Below are positions 11,234 to 21,182 of a stretch of 64,000 bases of DNA, piece after piece. Under the pieces are notes generated by a model. The model had not been told where the DNA came from and did not search any database. It saw only the letters and a list, made by a program, of their open reading frames with translations. The DNA is taken from positions 1-64,000 of the forward strand of contig MU858109.1 of assembly GCA_033297075.1 (NCBI GenBank). The letters run 5' to 3'. Made by a program: the position numbers and the translations under genes. Each line of letters begins with the position of its first letter. The stretch's first letter is position 1. Source of the DNA: Rhypophila decipiens. Lineage: Eukaryota; Ascomycota; Sordariomycetes; Sordariales; Naviculisporaceae.

Positions 11234-12421
11234 TGTGACTTGGTGCTGTTTTCCCTTGGGTGGTTAGAAGAGTTGATCCGCAATTGGCAGTTGAATGGAG
11301 GATGGAGGTGGCTTACTTCCGTGAGCTGCTGGGGAAATGCTGCAAGGAGGGTATAGACAGGAATTGAGACGAGGAAAAAAGACAGCAAAAAGAAAATGCT
11401 TTGATGTTTTGGACAAAAGTTGGGATGGCAGGTGGTCAGATGGAATTGGGACGAATGGGTTGAGGTAAAAAAGTCGCACCCGGGCCAGATCGGGTTTAGC
11501 GTCTTCCCCAGCAGAACACCGGCGATTTTTCGGAAGGGTCGGACCTCGGAAAATCCCGCTTTGGTTAAGCTGGTTTGCGGTGGTCTTGGCGGGCGGGAAG
11601 CTGTTTTTCAGTTGACATGCCGGTCCCCACAATTGTGAACATTTTCAGCGGGGTGCCGGTTCCCCAGTTTCTTCACCCATTTCATCCGATTTGTGACGCT
11701 GTTGATGGACGCAGCGAGAGTGGAACCATGGAAGGCACTTCCATATTGTTTTGCGAAACTTCAGTTTTCTTTTCTTTTAAATATTCGGTCATGTGATCTC
11801 TTCCACACGGCGGTCTGCATTCGCCAAGATGGCCCTGTTCTCGCGTCCTCGTTATCGATGCTTATGTCATTGCGGAAAGGACTGGCAGAAGCTTGCACAA
11901 CATCCCACAGCCGACATTTGTCACAACTCACAACCAGCAAAAACTCGTCCAATTCTGGCTCCAAATCCGTAACTGCGCATGAGTACAAATGAGGCCCATG
12001 CATAGACTCGTCACTGGTTCTCCCGAAGTGCGCAGGCATCTACAATGAGGAATCCGATGTCCATTTTCCCGGGACCTGGACAAAAGTCTGTGGGAGGTGG
12101 AACCGTGGATGCGCCTCCCGGCAAGCACCCCGAAAGCCTGAGCAAATAGCGGCCAGCCGTGGTGAGGAAGAACTGACATCATTTCCCCCCCCGAGTCCCG
12201 CTTCCAAAATACTCTTCATATCCATCCTCGAGGCGCAATAAACAGAAGGTACGGCCGTGGTTGAACACGTCCTACTTGCTGTGCGTTGGTGATCCAAGAC
12301 AACCCTCGTGTCGCTGAATCTATGGCTCGAGCATCAATTTGCGCACTTTATCCATTATATCAACACCAATTCGTTCATCATTATCCCAAGCCAGTCCTAA
12401 CAAGAATATCCGACCTTCAAC
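11234..12421. other. Intergenic region, divergent promoters
   Basis: This is the shared upstream region of the MDH gene (-) and the small secreted peptide gene (+). The frames inside are short, and none shows family features. I see no clear TATA element for MDH. Confidence 0.5.
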
Positions 12422-12607
12422 ATGAGAATCCTTTTCCTTGTCGTGATTGCCATGGCTATAGCCGCTAGCGCCCTCCCGACCGCAAGTCAGTGCGAGAAGA
12501 CAGAAGGGTGCGTCTGCGTGGATAGCAAGTGTTTTTGCGAAGTCTGCAATCCGATCAATGGGATATGCTCGAAGCTGCAGACTCTGAATCTGTCTTGTGC
12601 AAGCTGA
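12422..12607 (+). CDS. Small secreted cysteine-rich peptide, 61 residues
   Basis: A complete one-exon gene for a very short precursor. Residues 1-18 (MRILFLVVIAMAIAASAL) form a clear signal peptide with a likely cut near A17/P19. The mature peptide of about 42 residues has eight cysteines, at positions 24, 30, 32, 37, 39, 42, 49 and 59, spaced C-x5-C-x-C-x4-C-x-C-x2-C-x6-C-x9-C. That is enough for four disulfides, as in secreted fungal effectors or antimicrobial-like peptides. I do not recognise a named family, and the pattern does not match a hydrophobin (no CC pairs). A longer antisense frame across it has no features and was not kept. Function is unknown; secretion is the firm inference. 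Confidence 0.75.
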   Translation: MRILFLVVIAMAIAASALPTASQCEKTEGCVCVDSKCFCEVCNPINGICSKLQTLNLSCAS

Positions 12608-12931
12608 GTGAGAGGATGGTAGGTCAAAAATGACACTCCACGTCCCAGCCTGCATTTTGCTCACGCATAATATGTCCACCAGACCATGACAGGATGATGT
12701 TTTGAGATATTCCAGCTTCCCATCGGAAACGCAATGGACGGAGGAGTGGATACCCGGGAGTTGGAAAGCATACTTCTTCCTGTCACGTCTGGTTGGATTG
12801 CTGTGACATAACGCAGTCCTGGTATAATGCTGGAAGGGATTTGGCCGAGGCGGCTTCGTCGGTTAAGCATGGTGGAGCTGTTGGGGTTTTTGCACATGGA
12901 CTTATAACCGCAACTATCATAACCCTTGTTG
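12608..12931. other. Intergenic, convergent 3' ends
   Basis: This gap of about 320 bp separates the convergent secreted-peptide and antiporter genes. Nothing is recognised; it presumably contains both 3' UTRs. Confidence 0.5.
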
Positions 12932-14480
12932 CTATTCTCTCATTCCTTCACTGGCTGATCCCGTGAACTCCTCCTCGGTGGCCCGTTTTTGGGTACCCCA
13001 TAGCTTGTCATCTGCGATCCTGGTCCCAACCCTTTTCAACAAGAGCCCGACTCCCACTGGTCCGATTATGGTATTAAGGACAATGGCCCATACAGCAATG
13101 ACAAAGGCCTTTTGCGACAAGAAGGGCGTTTCGTTGAGACCAATCTGGATGATGATGAGACCAATCTCTCCACGAGCCACCATCGCAGTCCCGAGCAACG
13201 TAGCTGGCGCCCAGCTTGTGGGAACAAATGAGCGCCCGGTCAATGTTTGTCCCTTCTCCAAGAGAGATCTCTGTCTGTCCACTAGAAGATCCCATAGCGG
13301 GACACAAACACCGACAACCACCTTGCCAAGCAACATCAAGAGAGTAAACACCACGCCTTTCCAAATGATCTCGCCTGTCCACATATCCAAAAACGGTATT
13401 GCAAAGCCTATGCTCGCAAAGAACAGCGGTTGCAGGATGAAGCGCTGAACGTGCGATACATACTTCTCGAACGTATGGACAAATGTTGGAGATTTGCCAG
13501 CCGTGGACTCCCCGTGTTCTCTGCTCAAGACTCCGACAAATGGACCCTCAGGATGCTTGCTCGGCAGACTACTGGTAAAAGCCCCGGTCAAGAAGGCGCC
13601 AAACAGCATCGAGGCACCAGCATAGGCGGAAATGGCGAGGAAAGCGCAGAGAACAAACACCATCAAGACGATGTTCGATGCATGTTTGAACCGAGCAAAA
13701 CGGACTTCGACGAACCGGCGGAACAATGGTCCGGCGATGAACTTGGCCACTAGAGGCGTGAGGACAGCAAGCAAGCCGCTCGCAAGAATTGGACGCCCTA
13801 TGATCCAACCAAGATTGCTGCCGTCTGCGATGCCGCGAAGCTGGTGTATAACACTGACCAGAACAAGTCCGCAAACGTCGTCGAGAATGGCCGCACTGAT
13901 AAGGACCGTGCCTATTCTGGTCTGGGAAAAGTCCACATCCTTCGAGGCGCTGTTGATCACAACAAAGGTCGTCCCCAGGGATGTTGAACATAGAGCAGTG
14001 CCGACAATGAATGCCTCAAGGGCTCCTATACCATGGCGGGAATTTTAGCATCTTGTCCATGAGAGGGCGAAAAGAGGACATACCAAATCCCCATCCCCCG
14101 TACAGCAGACCAAAAGACAAGGCAATGGGAGTCAGAACGCCAACCAGTGCAGCAATGACGCTGAGCATAAAGTTCTGCCTCAACAAATCCAACCGAATGG
14201 TCAACCCTCCCTCAAATATGATGATCAACAGCCCCAAATATCCAAGCGCAATGAAGGTCTCCTGCCATTCCAAAGCCAGGGTATTCCCAACGGGCAAGCC
14301 ATACAGCAGGCCCACAATGATCTGCCCGATCAGGCCTGCGCGGAGAATCCTGTCGGCGATCCAGTCGGACAAGGCGAGTAGGTAGAAGAATGAAATCAGG
14401 GTAAGGACCGAAACAATATCCGGCTCATGGTACGAGAGGAAAGGAGCGCCCTCGCTTGTTTCTCCATCGTTGCTCACCAT
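12932..14480 (-). CDS. Cation/proton antiporter, CPA2 (KefC-like) family
   Basis: A 496-residue polytopic membrane transporter predicted to exchange Na+ or K+ for H+. Exons are 14480-14084 and 14025-12932, with a 58-bp intron (donor GTATGT, acceptor TATAG, phase 1). About 11-12 hydrophobic segments begin at IVSVLTLISFFYLLAL. The ion-binding double aspartate of CPA2 exchangers is present as SAAILDDVCGLV, just after the FVVINSASKD loop. There is no long cytosolic tail and no TrkA/RCK domain, unlike bacterial KefC, which fits fungal members. The ATG at 14480 is the first in frame; the open frame upstream has only a TTG. A plasma-membrane or endomembrane location cannot be decided from sequence. 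Involvement in pH and salt homeostasis is inferred from the family. Confidence 0.9.
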
Positions 14481-15060
14481 GCCTCGGAACGGGGTGGTCT
14501 TGTGAGCATAAAATGATATTAAGGATTGTAGATGGCCGATTATCCCTGTTTCGCGGCTGTGATGTCCAAAGGAAGGGACGACGGTCAATGAGACGTAACA
14601 GACGTTCGTCGTCGTCTTTGACTTTCACAGTGAGAATGTGCGGCACACACCTCACTTGGCACAGTGGGAACCCCTGCTATTGAACTCGCCAAGGTGCTAG
14701 CACATTTAGTGCATTGGTCTGTGCTCCAGTCACGTCATAACCAGCAGAAGCCAGAAAAGGGGTCACCTCCCTATCGGTATTATGTAAATATCCGGGTCGA
14801 TGGTCAGCCACCCGATATCTCGATAACAACATTTTTTGGAACGGGCCCGTTTGAGTTCATGCTTCGTGGGTGTCGGTACTTGACATCAGCAGATTAACCA
14901 AGCAATCCATTTCCACCTTGCGCCATCGCTGAGTGGATTTGTTCAAAGCAGAAGAAGGTTATTACGCTCCTCTAAGATTTCGCCATCGCATCTCTCAATT
15001 GCCCGGACCACGCGAAAACCATCGATTCATATCCTCACTTCTCTGAGTTCACCATCCAAG
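14481..15060. other. Intergenic, divergent promoters
   Basis: Upstream region between the antiporter (-) and thioredoxin (+) genes. No gene or repeat is recognised. Confidence 0.5.
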
Positions 15061-15724
15061 ATGGACACAATAACCATCATCTTTTTGCTCTTCGTCCTGT
15101 TCCAGGTCGTGCGGGTGCGTTTCCTCGTATTTACTGACGTTCTCGTCAACTCATCACACTTTTGCCTTTTTGGCTCTCACTGTTTGGCCTCGGCGCTCAC
15201 TAACTTGATGTCAGACCTTTGTGATAAAACCCACACCAATCGAGACCCCGCCCTCAATCCAAAAGGCCGGGACTCTCGACGATTTCACTACTCTCCTAGC
15301 ATCCAATGACTCGGTCGTCATCGACTTCTACGCAGACTGGTGCGGCCCCTGCAGAGCAATCGCGCCCATCTTTGCTTCCCTCTCGGAAGCCCATTCCACG
15401 CCCGGCAAGCTGGCCTTTGCCAAAGTCAACGCCGATAACGCCGGCGCCAAGGATATCGTGGCCAAGTACGACGTGCACGGGCTGCCCTCGTTTCTAATCT
15501 TCCGAAAGGGCGAGAATACCGGCGTAAAGGTCGACGGGTATGGCGCCAACAGTGCGAACCGGGCTGCGATTGTCGACGACGAGGGCCGTGTTGTGAGGAT
15601 TCGCGGCGCGGACAAGAAGGCCCTGGAAGCCGTTGTCAAGGCGTTGGTGATTGAGGAAGGGCTGCCGCTTGAGGGTGCGCCAAAGGCGACCAAGGTCAAG
15701 GAAGATGAGAAGAAGAAGGAGTGA
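15061..15724 (+). CDS. Thioredoxin with N-terminal membrane anchor
   Basis: A 187-residue thioredoxin-fold oxidoreductase. Exons are 15061-15114 and 15215-15724; the 100-bp intron has a GTGCGT donor and a CACTAAC branch point. Exon 1 encodes only the hydrophobic stretch MDTITIIFLLFVLFQVVR, which reads as a signal anchor or uncleaved signal and is absent from cytosolic thioredoxins of about 105 residues. The domain follows: VVIDFYADWCGPCRAIAP with the redox cysteines at 61 and 64, and GLPSFLIF carrying the cis-proline. The final strand is modified, and a charged tail rich in Lys/Glu ends in DEKKKE. The separate exon for the hydrophobic segment suggests the anchor was added to a soluble thioredoxin. 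Location (ER/Golgi membrane or mitochondrial inner membrane) is undecided. Confidence 0.92.
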
Positions 15725-16492
15725 ACCCGATGGGACGTTTTGCATGAGTGGCTGGGGACGGTAGGAGCGGCATGATCAGGTGGTCACCAAAGGCAAGAGA
15801 GGTTCAGTTGCTGGGTTTCAATTGGATCCAAGTCCCTTGCCCGTTTTCTCGTTCACTTCCTACATCTTGTGTCTTTTTTTCGAAGAGTTGTGACGGAATT
15901 CCTTCCAAACCGCTGTCTTTACAGTTATGATCAGGCCCTCATCATGTCATCAAGGCATCGAACTCAGGACATTCCTCCCACGGTTCTTAGACAATACAGC
16001 ACGTTCTTGGCCCAAGGGACCATGGTGCATTAGCGCTTATCATTTATGAGCACATATACCAGAACTAGGCGGGAATGCCAAGGGTGTTTGTTCCTGCAGA
16101 AGCAGCGCACTTGTGCACCCTCGGCTCGGTACTGCAAATTATGTGGAATCAGGGGTCCTGTATCAGGAGAAGCACACCACGGCTACGGTATTCCTTACCA
16201 CAGGCAGCAGTTGATGCCTTCACCACCCGTATCGTGGGGCGGGAAATATGCATGGAGTCTGCATGCTCTCATTATATTGCTACGCCCACAGCGCCAAGGA
16301 CATGTATCATTCGCTGAACCAGGCTGTGTAACCCATGAACGGGCTGAGCAGCGACGCGCTTGGACTGCTAGCTCTGTGATGGAGTTTCTCGCAGCTTATT
16401 TCTAGAGCCCGTCATGGTACTTGTTTTGCTCATTTCTCATGTCTCTTCCTCTAACTTCCATCGACCAAGGTCAGCAACAAGACGCAGCAAAA
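15725..16492. other. Intergenic, promoter of amidohydrolase gene
   Basis: About 770 bp between two same-strand genes. Short frames only, with no repeat. A GTTCGA-type B-box-like word at 15956 (minus strand) has no matching A-box, so no tRNA is called. Confidence 0.5.
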
Positions 16493-18174
16493 ATGAGACC
16501 CATTAACGGCATCATCACCCTCCTTCCCGTCTTTCTCACGGCTGTGAGTGCGGCGTCGATCCTCTTCAAGAAAGGGACCGTAATTGCCTACAACAAACAA
16601 ACCAAAGGACTCCGAGTCATACGCGAGGGGTATGTCCTTGTCGAGAATGACCGGATCACCGGTGTCTATGACTCGGTGCCGCCTGGCCGTCTTCCCCCAG
16701 GCACAGATGTGGTCGATCTCAGCGGCAAGATCATCACACCAGGTTTCATCGACACGCACCGGCACGGCTGGCAGACCGTCTTCAAGACCATGGCCTCCAA
16801 CACGACCCTGCTGGAGTTCTTTGGTCGCTACAGTTCCTTTGTTGCCCCGTTCTTCTGGAGCGCCTCGGATGTCTATGATAGCCAGCTAGCTGGGCTGTAT
16901 GAAGCTTTGAACGCGGGCGTCACTTCATCACTTGACCATGCTACGCACACGTGGTCCAAGGATGCTGCCGAGGCTGGGTTGAATGCTTGTATCGACAGCG
17001 GGGCCAGAGTGTTCTGGGGCTTCACCTTTGCCAATATCACGGGTCTGGTTACTGTCGAGGACCTCTACCCCGTCTTTCGTCAGATGGCTGCTAAACCGTC
17101 GTTGAAAAAGTCGCCTACGACCTTGGCCGTGGCTTATGATGGCTGGGGTCCGAATCCGAACGTGGCCGAGATTGACAAGATCATGTCTCTTGCTTTGTGA
17201 GACATCCGAACCCCAGGATATCTGATAGACCAATACATGTAGCCAACAGGAGCACCTGAGCTAACACTTTTCTCTGCCAGGGAGCTCAACGCATCTGTCA
17301 TAACCACACATTCCCTTCAAGGGCCCTGGGGGTGTACGTACTTGTTATCAACCCCAGCTCCTTCCTCAGCCCCGCTGCCTTTTTCCTCCATAGCACGGAC
17401 TGACTCCTCCGCTGCATAGTTACCAACTCCCCCGAGGACATAGACGCCCTCTCGTACCTCAACATCTCAACCCCCATAGTCTTTTCCCACGCATCCTTCC
17501 TCACCCCCGCAGGAGCCTCCCTCCTACGGCAAACAAACCAGTACATATCCATAACCCCCGAATCAGAGATGCACTACGGCCAAGCCCACCCAGTAAGCTA
17601 TAACATCCAAGACCAAGCCTCATTAGGAATCGACACGCATATAACCTTTTCCACCGATATTCTCACCCAAGCCCGGATCTGGCTCCAACAAACCCGGTAC
17701 GAGCGATACCTGGCCGTTCTAAAACAAGATAAACTCCCCGGGACGAATCCCATGAGCGTGGAGCAAGCCTTCCTCTTGGCCACTCGAAACGGCGCCCTCG
17801 CGTTAAGAAGGGATGATCTAGGTGGTATTTTCATCGGAGGGAAAGCAGATCTTGTCATTTGGGATGCGAATTCACCTGCTCTGCTGGGCTGGGTAGATCC
17901 GGTGGCTGCGGTCATGTTACATGCTAGCGTGGGTGATATCGAGGCTGTGTTGGTAGACGGGAAATGGATGAAGAAGGGAGGGAAAATTGTTGCAAAGGGA
18001 TGGCCTGCTGCACGGACGAGGTTTTTGGCCACGGCAAAGAGGTTGCAGGCTGTTTGGAGGGATATGCCGCTTCCGCCGCCGCCGGCCGAGTTTAATGGGC
18101 ACGAGGTGGTAGCCCCGGAAAGGGTGGATGTGTTGAGGGGGCCGGGGGATGGGTATGGGAATATCTATATTTGA
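16493..18174 (+). CDS. Secreted amidohydrolase (chlorohydrolase/deaminase-like)
   Basis: A 503-residue metal-dependent amidohydrolase-superfamily enzyme. Exons are 16493-17196, 17281-17333 and 17420-18174; introns are 84 and 86 bp (donors GTGAGA and GTACGT). The 53-bp middle exon is needed to keep the frame between VITTHSLQGPWG and TNSPED. Residues 1-21 are a signal peptide (MRPINGIITLLPVFLTAVSA), unusual because most deaminases of this group are cytosolic. Metal-ligand motifs seen are GFIDTHRHGW (HxH), THSLQG and SHASFL (histidines on later strands), and FSTD (strand-8 aspartate). The composite beta-sandwich is split between the N-terminus (VLVENDRITGV, DLSGKIITPG) and the C-terminus (GGKADLVIWD, VEAVLVDGKW-like). 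The substrate may be an aminated purine, pyrimidine or triazine-like ring, but this is not determined by sequence. Confidence 0.88.
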
Positions 18175-18482
18175 GGTTGGATCGGAGCAGCATTGCATAT
18201 CGTCGCTTGCTGGTGGAGAGGAGCACACTTCCTTACTGGGGATGTCCATATCGATATGTTGAGCATGATGAAATTGAACCGTCTGGCGCATCTCATTCCA
18301 AAGATTATAAATACTTCCTGGTGCTATCATGGGCGCCCCAATATTCCAGAAATCCATTCAGTAAAACTGGCTTTAAACGGGAAAGAAAAGTGAAAGAGAT
18401 GTAAAGAAACATGCATATGAAAAGCATCGTTATGTCATTCCAAGTCGTTCCATCCTACACTCTATCCTTTATACAGGTTGCT

Positions 18483-20216
18483 TCAATTCAATCCTCCCTG
18501 ATGCTCATGACGTTCTTCCTTCTCCTTGCCGTGCTTGTGATGATGGTCCTTGTGATGTTTGTTATGTTTCCTCCTAGACTTCCTCAAGACAGCTGCCAAA
18601 ACTGCGCCGATCAGACTCAACACCGTCAACACAAGCGAGTACAGCCCTATCAAAAACGCCAAGATCTCGGCCGTCTCATGCAATGGTGGCCTCGCAAAGT
18701 CCAGAGGCGTATCATTGTTCGGGCCTTGTCGATTAACCGTCAACTCGGCACATACAATCGTGATGACCAGCAGTACAGCCAGAAGAATGGCCCAGGGAAT
18801 ATTCCACAGTGAGAAGTGGATCGGCGATGTGATACGGCTCTGGTAGCGATGCTGGATGGTTCTTGATTCCGTGTGGTGCAGACAAGCGAGGATCTCTTGC
18901 GAGTGTTTCTCGCGCGTCTTGCGGGAGTACTTGGATTCCCGGCTGAGGTCCTGATGCACATGGCCGTGGTCATCTGGCCCTGCTTCGACAGAAGATGATT
19001 TCCTGCCCCGGTGACGTTTCCCGCCGTGAGTCCAGGAGGCAAGTCCAGTGGCGCTGGGGCCAAACAAGGCCACGATGAGAATGAAGAGGGCCACGGCCGT
19101 GGTGATGACCGCAACGATACACACTCCCACTGTCCAGATCCTAAGAAACAGCTCGAACCCACTATCTGCAAACGGTTTCTTTGGCGCCAAGACAAAGTAG
19201 ACAGTCGGCACGTCGTCGCAGACTCCTCGCTTGATGCCGTTGTGCAACAGCGGCCAGTTCAGCGCAGCCGTGCCAAACATGTACATCGACCAGACCAGTA
19301 GCCCGATGGCAGCAGTGAGCTGGTCTTTGTAGCTCGTCGTCATCAGAAAGTGGCTAACCGCATGTTTCGGCTTCCTCGCACGCCTCTTGATGCGTAGTTC
19401 CTCAGCCGCGATCAGAGCAACCTCCTGCTCAGCCGCCCTTGCCTCTGCAACCGAGTGCTCAGAATGCACCAGAGCAGCGACATACAAGTCCCGAAACTTT
19501 TCCACATCCGCCCTCGTAGGCGCCGCAGAAATCTCATCAACCAGCTCGGGATTGTAAACCGTTGTAACAGCGCCCCCGTCAGCGGTGGGATCATCCCGAG
19601 GGCCTCGCTCGTCGGTAAACTCAATCTGCTCATGCCAATGCGAGACATAATGCCTAACGGCCTGGCTCAACTTCTCCTGAGCGTCCTCGTAATCATCTTC
19701 CACCTCCTCAGCCGCAGCATGCAGTGCAAACGCTCTCAGGACATCAGCATACGCCCTCGCCCGCGAAACATCCAAATGATTAACCGCAGCAGACCGATGC
19801 CGCTGTAATCTCTCAAGAATCTCCTCATCAGATTTGATATACGGCTTCGAATCCACCACCAACGCTTGACGGAACAACACCGTAAAGACAAAGAAAACAG
19901 GATACCAAAGGACCAGTTCAATCAAGACCGCATAGTCGATAATAATGAGGTTGTAGGTGGCAAGATTGAGAAACATGGAGAGAAAGAGGGATAAAGCGAG
20001 GATACCCCATGCCCCGTGCCAAAAGCGGAATTGCTTGTCGATGCCGAAGAGGACGGCGAGGATGGCGGCTACGTAGAGGAGGTAGAAGCCCACTCGGATA
20101 CCAGTGCCGATTAGCATCTGGTCGCCGAATATGTGGCATGGCATAAAGGAGGTTACGGCCGACATTTCGTCGGTGCCGACGAAGCCTGTGCTTGTTAGGC
20201 CTACGAAGTAGCCCAT
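18483..20216 (-). CDS. Polytopic membrane protein with His-rich C-tail, unknown
   Basis: A 577-residue single-exon protein. The first ATG is at 20216; upstream open frame has only non-ATG codons. About eight hydrophobic segments are visible: three in the first 120 residues (from IRVGFYLLYVAAILAVLFGI), then a charged cytosolic-looking region rich in Ala/Glu/Arg (about 125-290), then DQLTAAIGLLVWSMYMFG, LRIWTVGVCIVAVITTAVAL, IPWAILLAVLLVITIV and ILAFLIGLYSLVLTVLSLIG. The last 25 residues are HNKHHKDHHHKHGK-like, an obvious candidate metal-binding or pH-sensing tail. I do not recognise a transporter signature. It converges on the amidohydrolase gene, with a 308-bp gap that shows nothing else. 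Function unknown. Confidence 0.82.
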   Translation of the reverse strand: MGYFVGLTSTGFVGTDEMSAVTSFMPCHIFGDQMLIGTGIRVGFYLLYVAAILAVLFGIDKQFRFWHGAWGILALSLFLSMFLNLATYNLIIIDYAVLIELVLWYPVFFVFTVLFRQALVVDSKPYIKSDEEILERLQRHRSAAVNHLDVSRARAYADVLRAFALHAAAEEVEDDYEDAQEKLSQAVRHYVSHWHEQIEFTDERGPRDDPTADGGAVTTVYNPELVDEISAAPTRADVEKFRDLYVAALVHSEHSVAEARAAEQEVALIAAEELRIKRRARKPKHAVSHFLMTTSYKDQLTAAIGLLVWSMYMFGTAALNWPLLHNGIKRGVCDDVPTVYFVLAPKKPFADSGFELFLRIWTVGVCIVAVITTAVALFILIVALFGPSATGLASWTHGGKRHRGRKSSSVEAGPDDHGHVHQDLSRESKYSRKTREKHSQEILACLHHTESRTIQHRYQSRITSPIHFSLWNIPWAILLAVLLVITIVCAELTVNRQGPNNDTPLDFARPPLHETAEILAFLIGLYSLVLTVLSLIGAVLAAVLRKSRRKHNKHHKDHHHKHGKEKEERHEHQGGLN

Positions 20217-21182
20217 TTTGGTGTGCTCCCTGAGGGTCGTGTAGTAGTATGAGCTGGTTTGGTGGTGTATGTTGGTGATGAGAAAAGGAAGAGGAATGAA
20301 GGTGAACTGGAAGACTATGATGTGAGGAGAAAGACAAGACAAGTTTACAGACTCCGCGTGTTGTCTGGTCGGGATCGGTGAGCGAGTGCCAATGACTGCC
20401 CAATTAGGCTCAGACCCGGATCGTGAGGGGAGAACAGATGCTGGTGATCTGATGGAGGTCAGGCAGGTGGCGCAACAAATTGAGGGAAAGCCTTTGATAT
20501 TGAGTCCCCTAGACACTTCAAGTTCATGACTACCCCGTACTGCAAGTCAAAGTCTTGACCTTCTGATCTGCACGATGCAAGTCCCGGCCAACGCATGCAC
20601 TTGTTGACACCCAATCAGCAACCTTCACCGGGCTGCAAGATGCGTGACGATATGCAGTCCTTCCCTTTTAGGCCCAGCCCTAGCACTATAACCAAGCTGA
20701 ATGATAGGGCGATTGGCCCTGTGACTGCTGCAGCCCCAGCTACAAGCCAAAAGGTGCCCAACTCTTGGCACACATTTTGCCCCATCAGTCCAAACCCAAC
20801 CTCTCGAATTGTCCAACCCAAGCCACTATCATGAAGCAGCTTGTCATGACAGATCCTCTTCACCGCCCTATTCGCCGGGCACCTGATGAAAAGAAATCGC
20901 ATCTCGTGGTTGGCTCGGTGTGTCGGTGGGGTTGCAGAAATGGGTTACCGCCATCTTTGGGACCTTGGGTGCCGGCCAAATCAGACGACGCCACGGTCAC
21001 TTGCCAGCGAAAGAGGTGATGATGGCATTGGCACCCAGCAGCCAGCCATATTCTTGACATGCAGGAATAAGGTTAGCTTTAACAGAGCTCCCCTCCCCTT
21101 TTCATATGCGCACATCTTGTTGCTTTTGAGAGGCTTGGACCAAATATCCCCACCTTTGTGTCGCATCACCTCTGAACTGCCC
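20217..21182. other. Intergenic, divergent promoters
   Basis: Shared upstream region of the His-tail membrane protein (-) and the surface mucin-like protein (+). Short frames only; no repeat is recognised. Confidence 0.5.

Noticed and set aside
12320..12679. 119-codon minus-strand frame covering the small secreted peptide gene
   Set aside because: No signal peptide, domain or splice partner, whereas the opposite strand encodes a clear signal peptide and eight cysteines.
14481..14588. N-terminal extension of the antiporter
   Set aside because: The longer frame begins with TTG; the first ATG at 14480 gives a sequence that leads straight into the first membrane span.
15950..15965. Isolated GTTCGATGC B-box-like word on the minus strand
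   Set aside because: No A-box at the proper distance and no T-run terminator; chance match.
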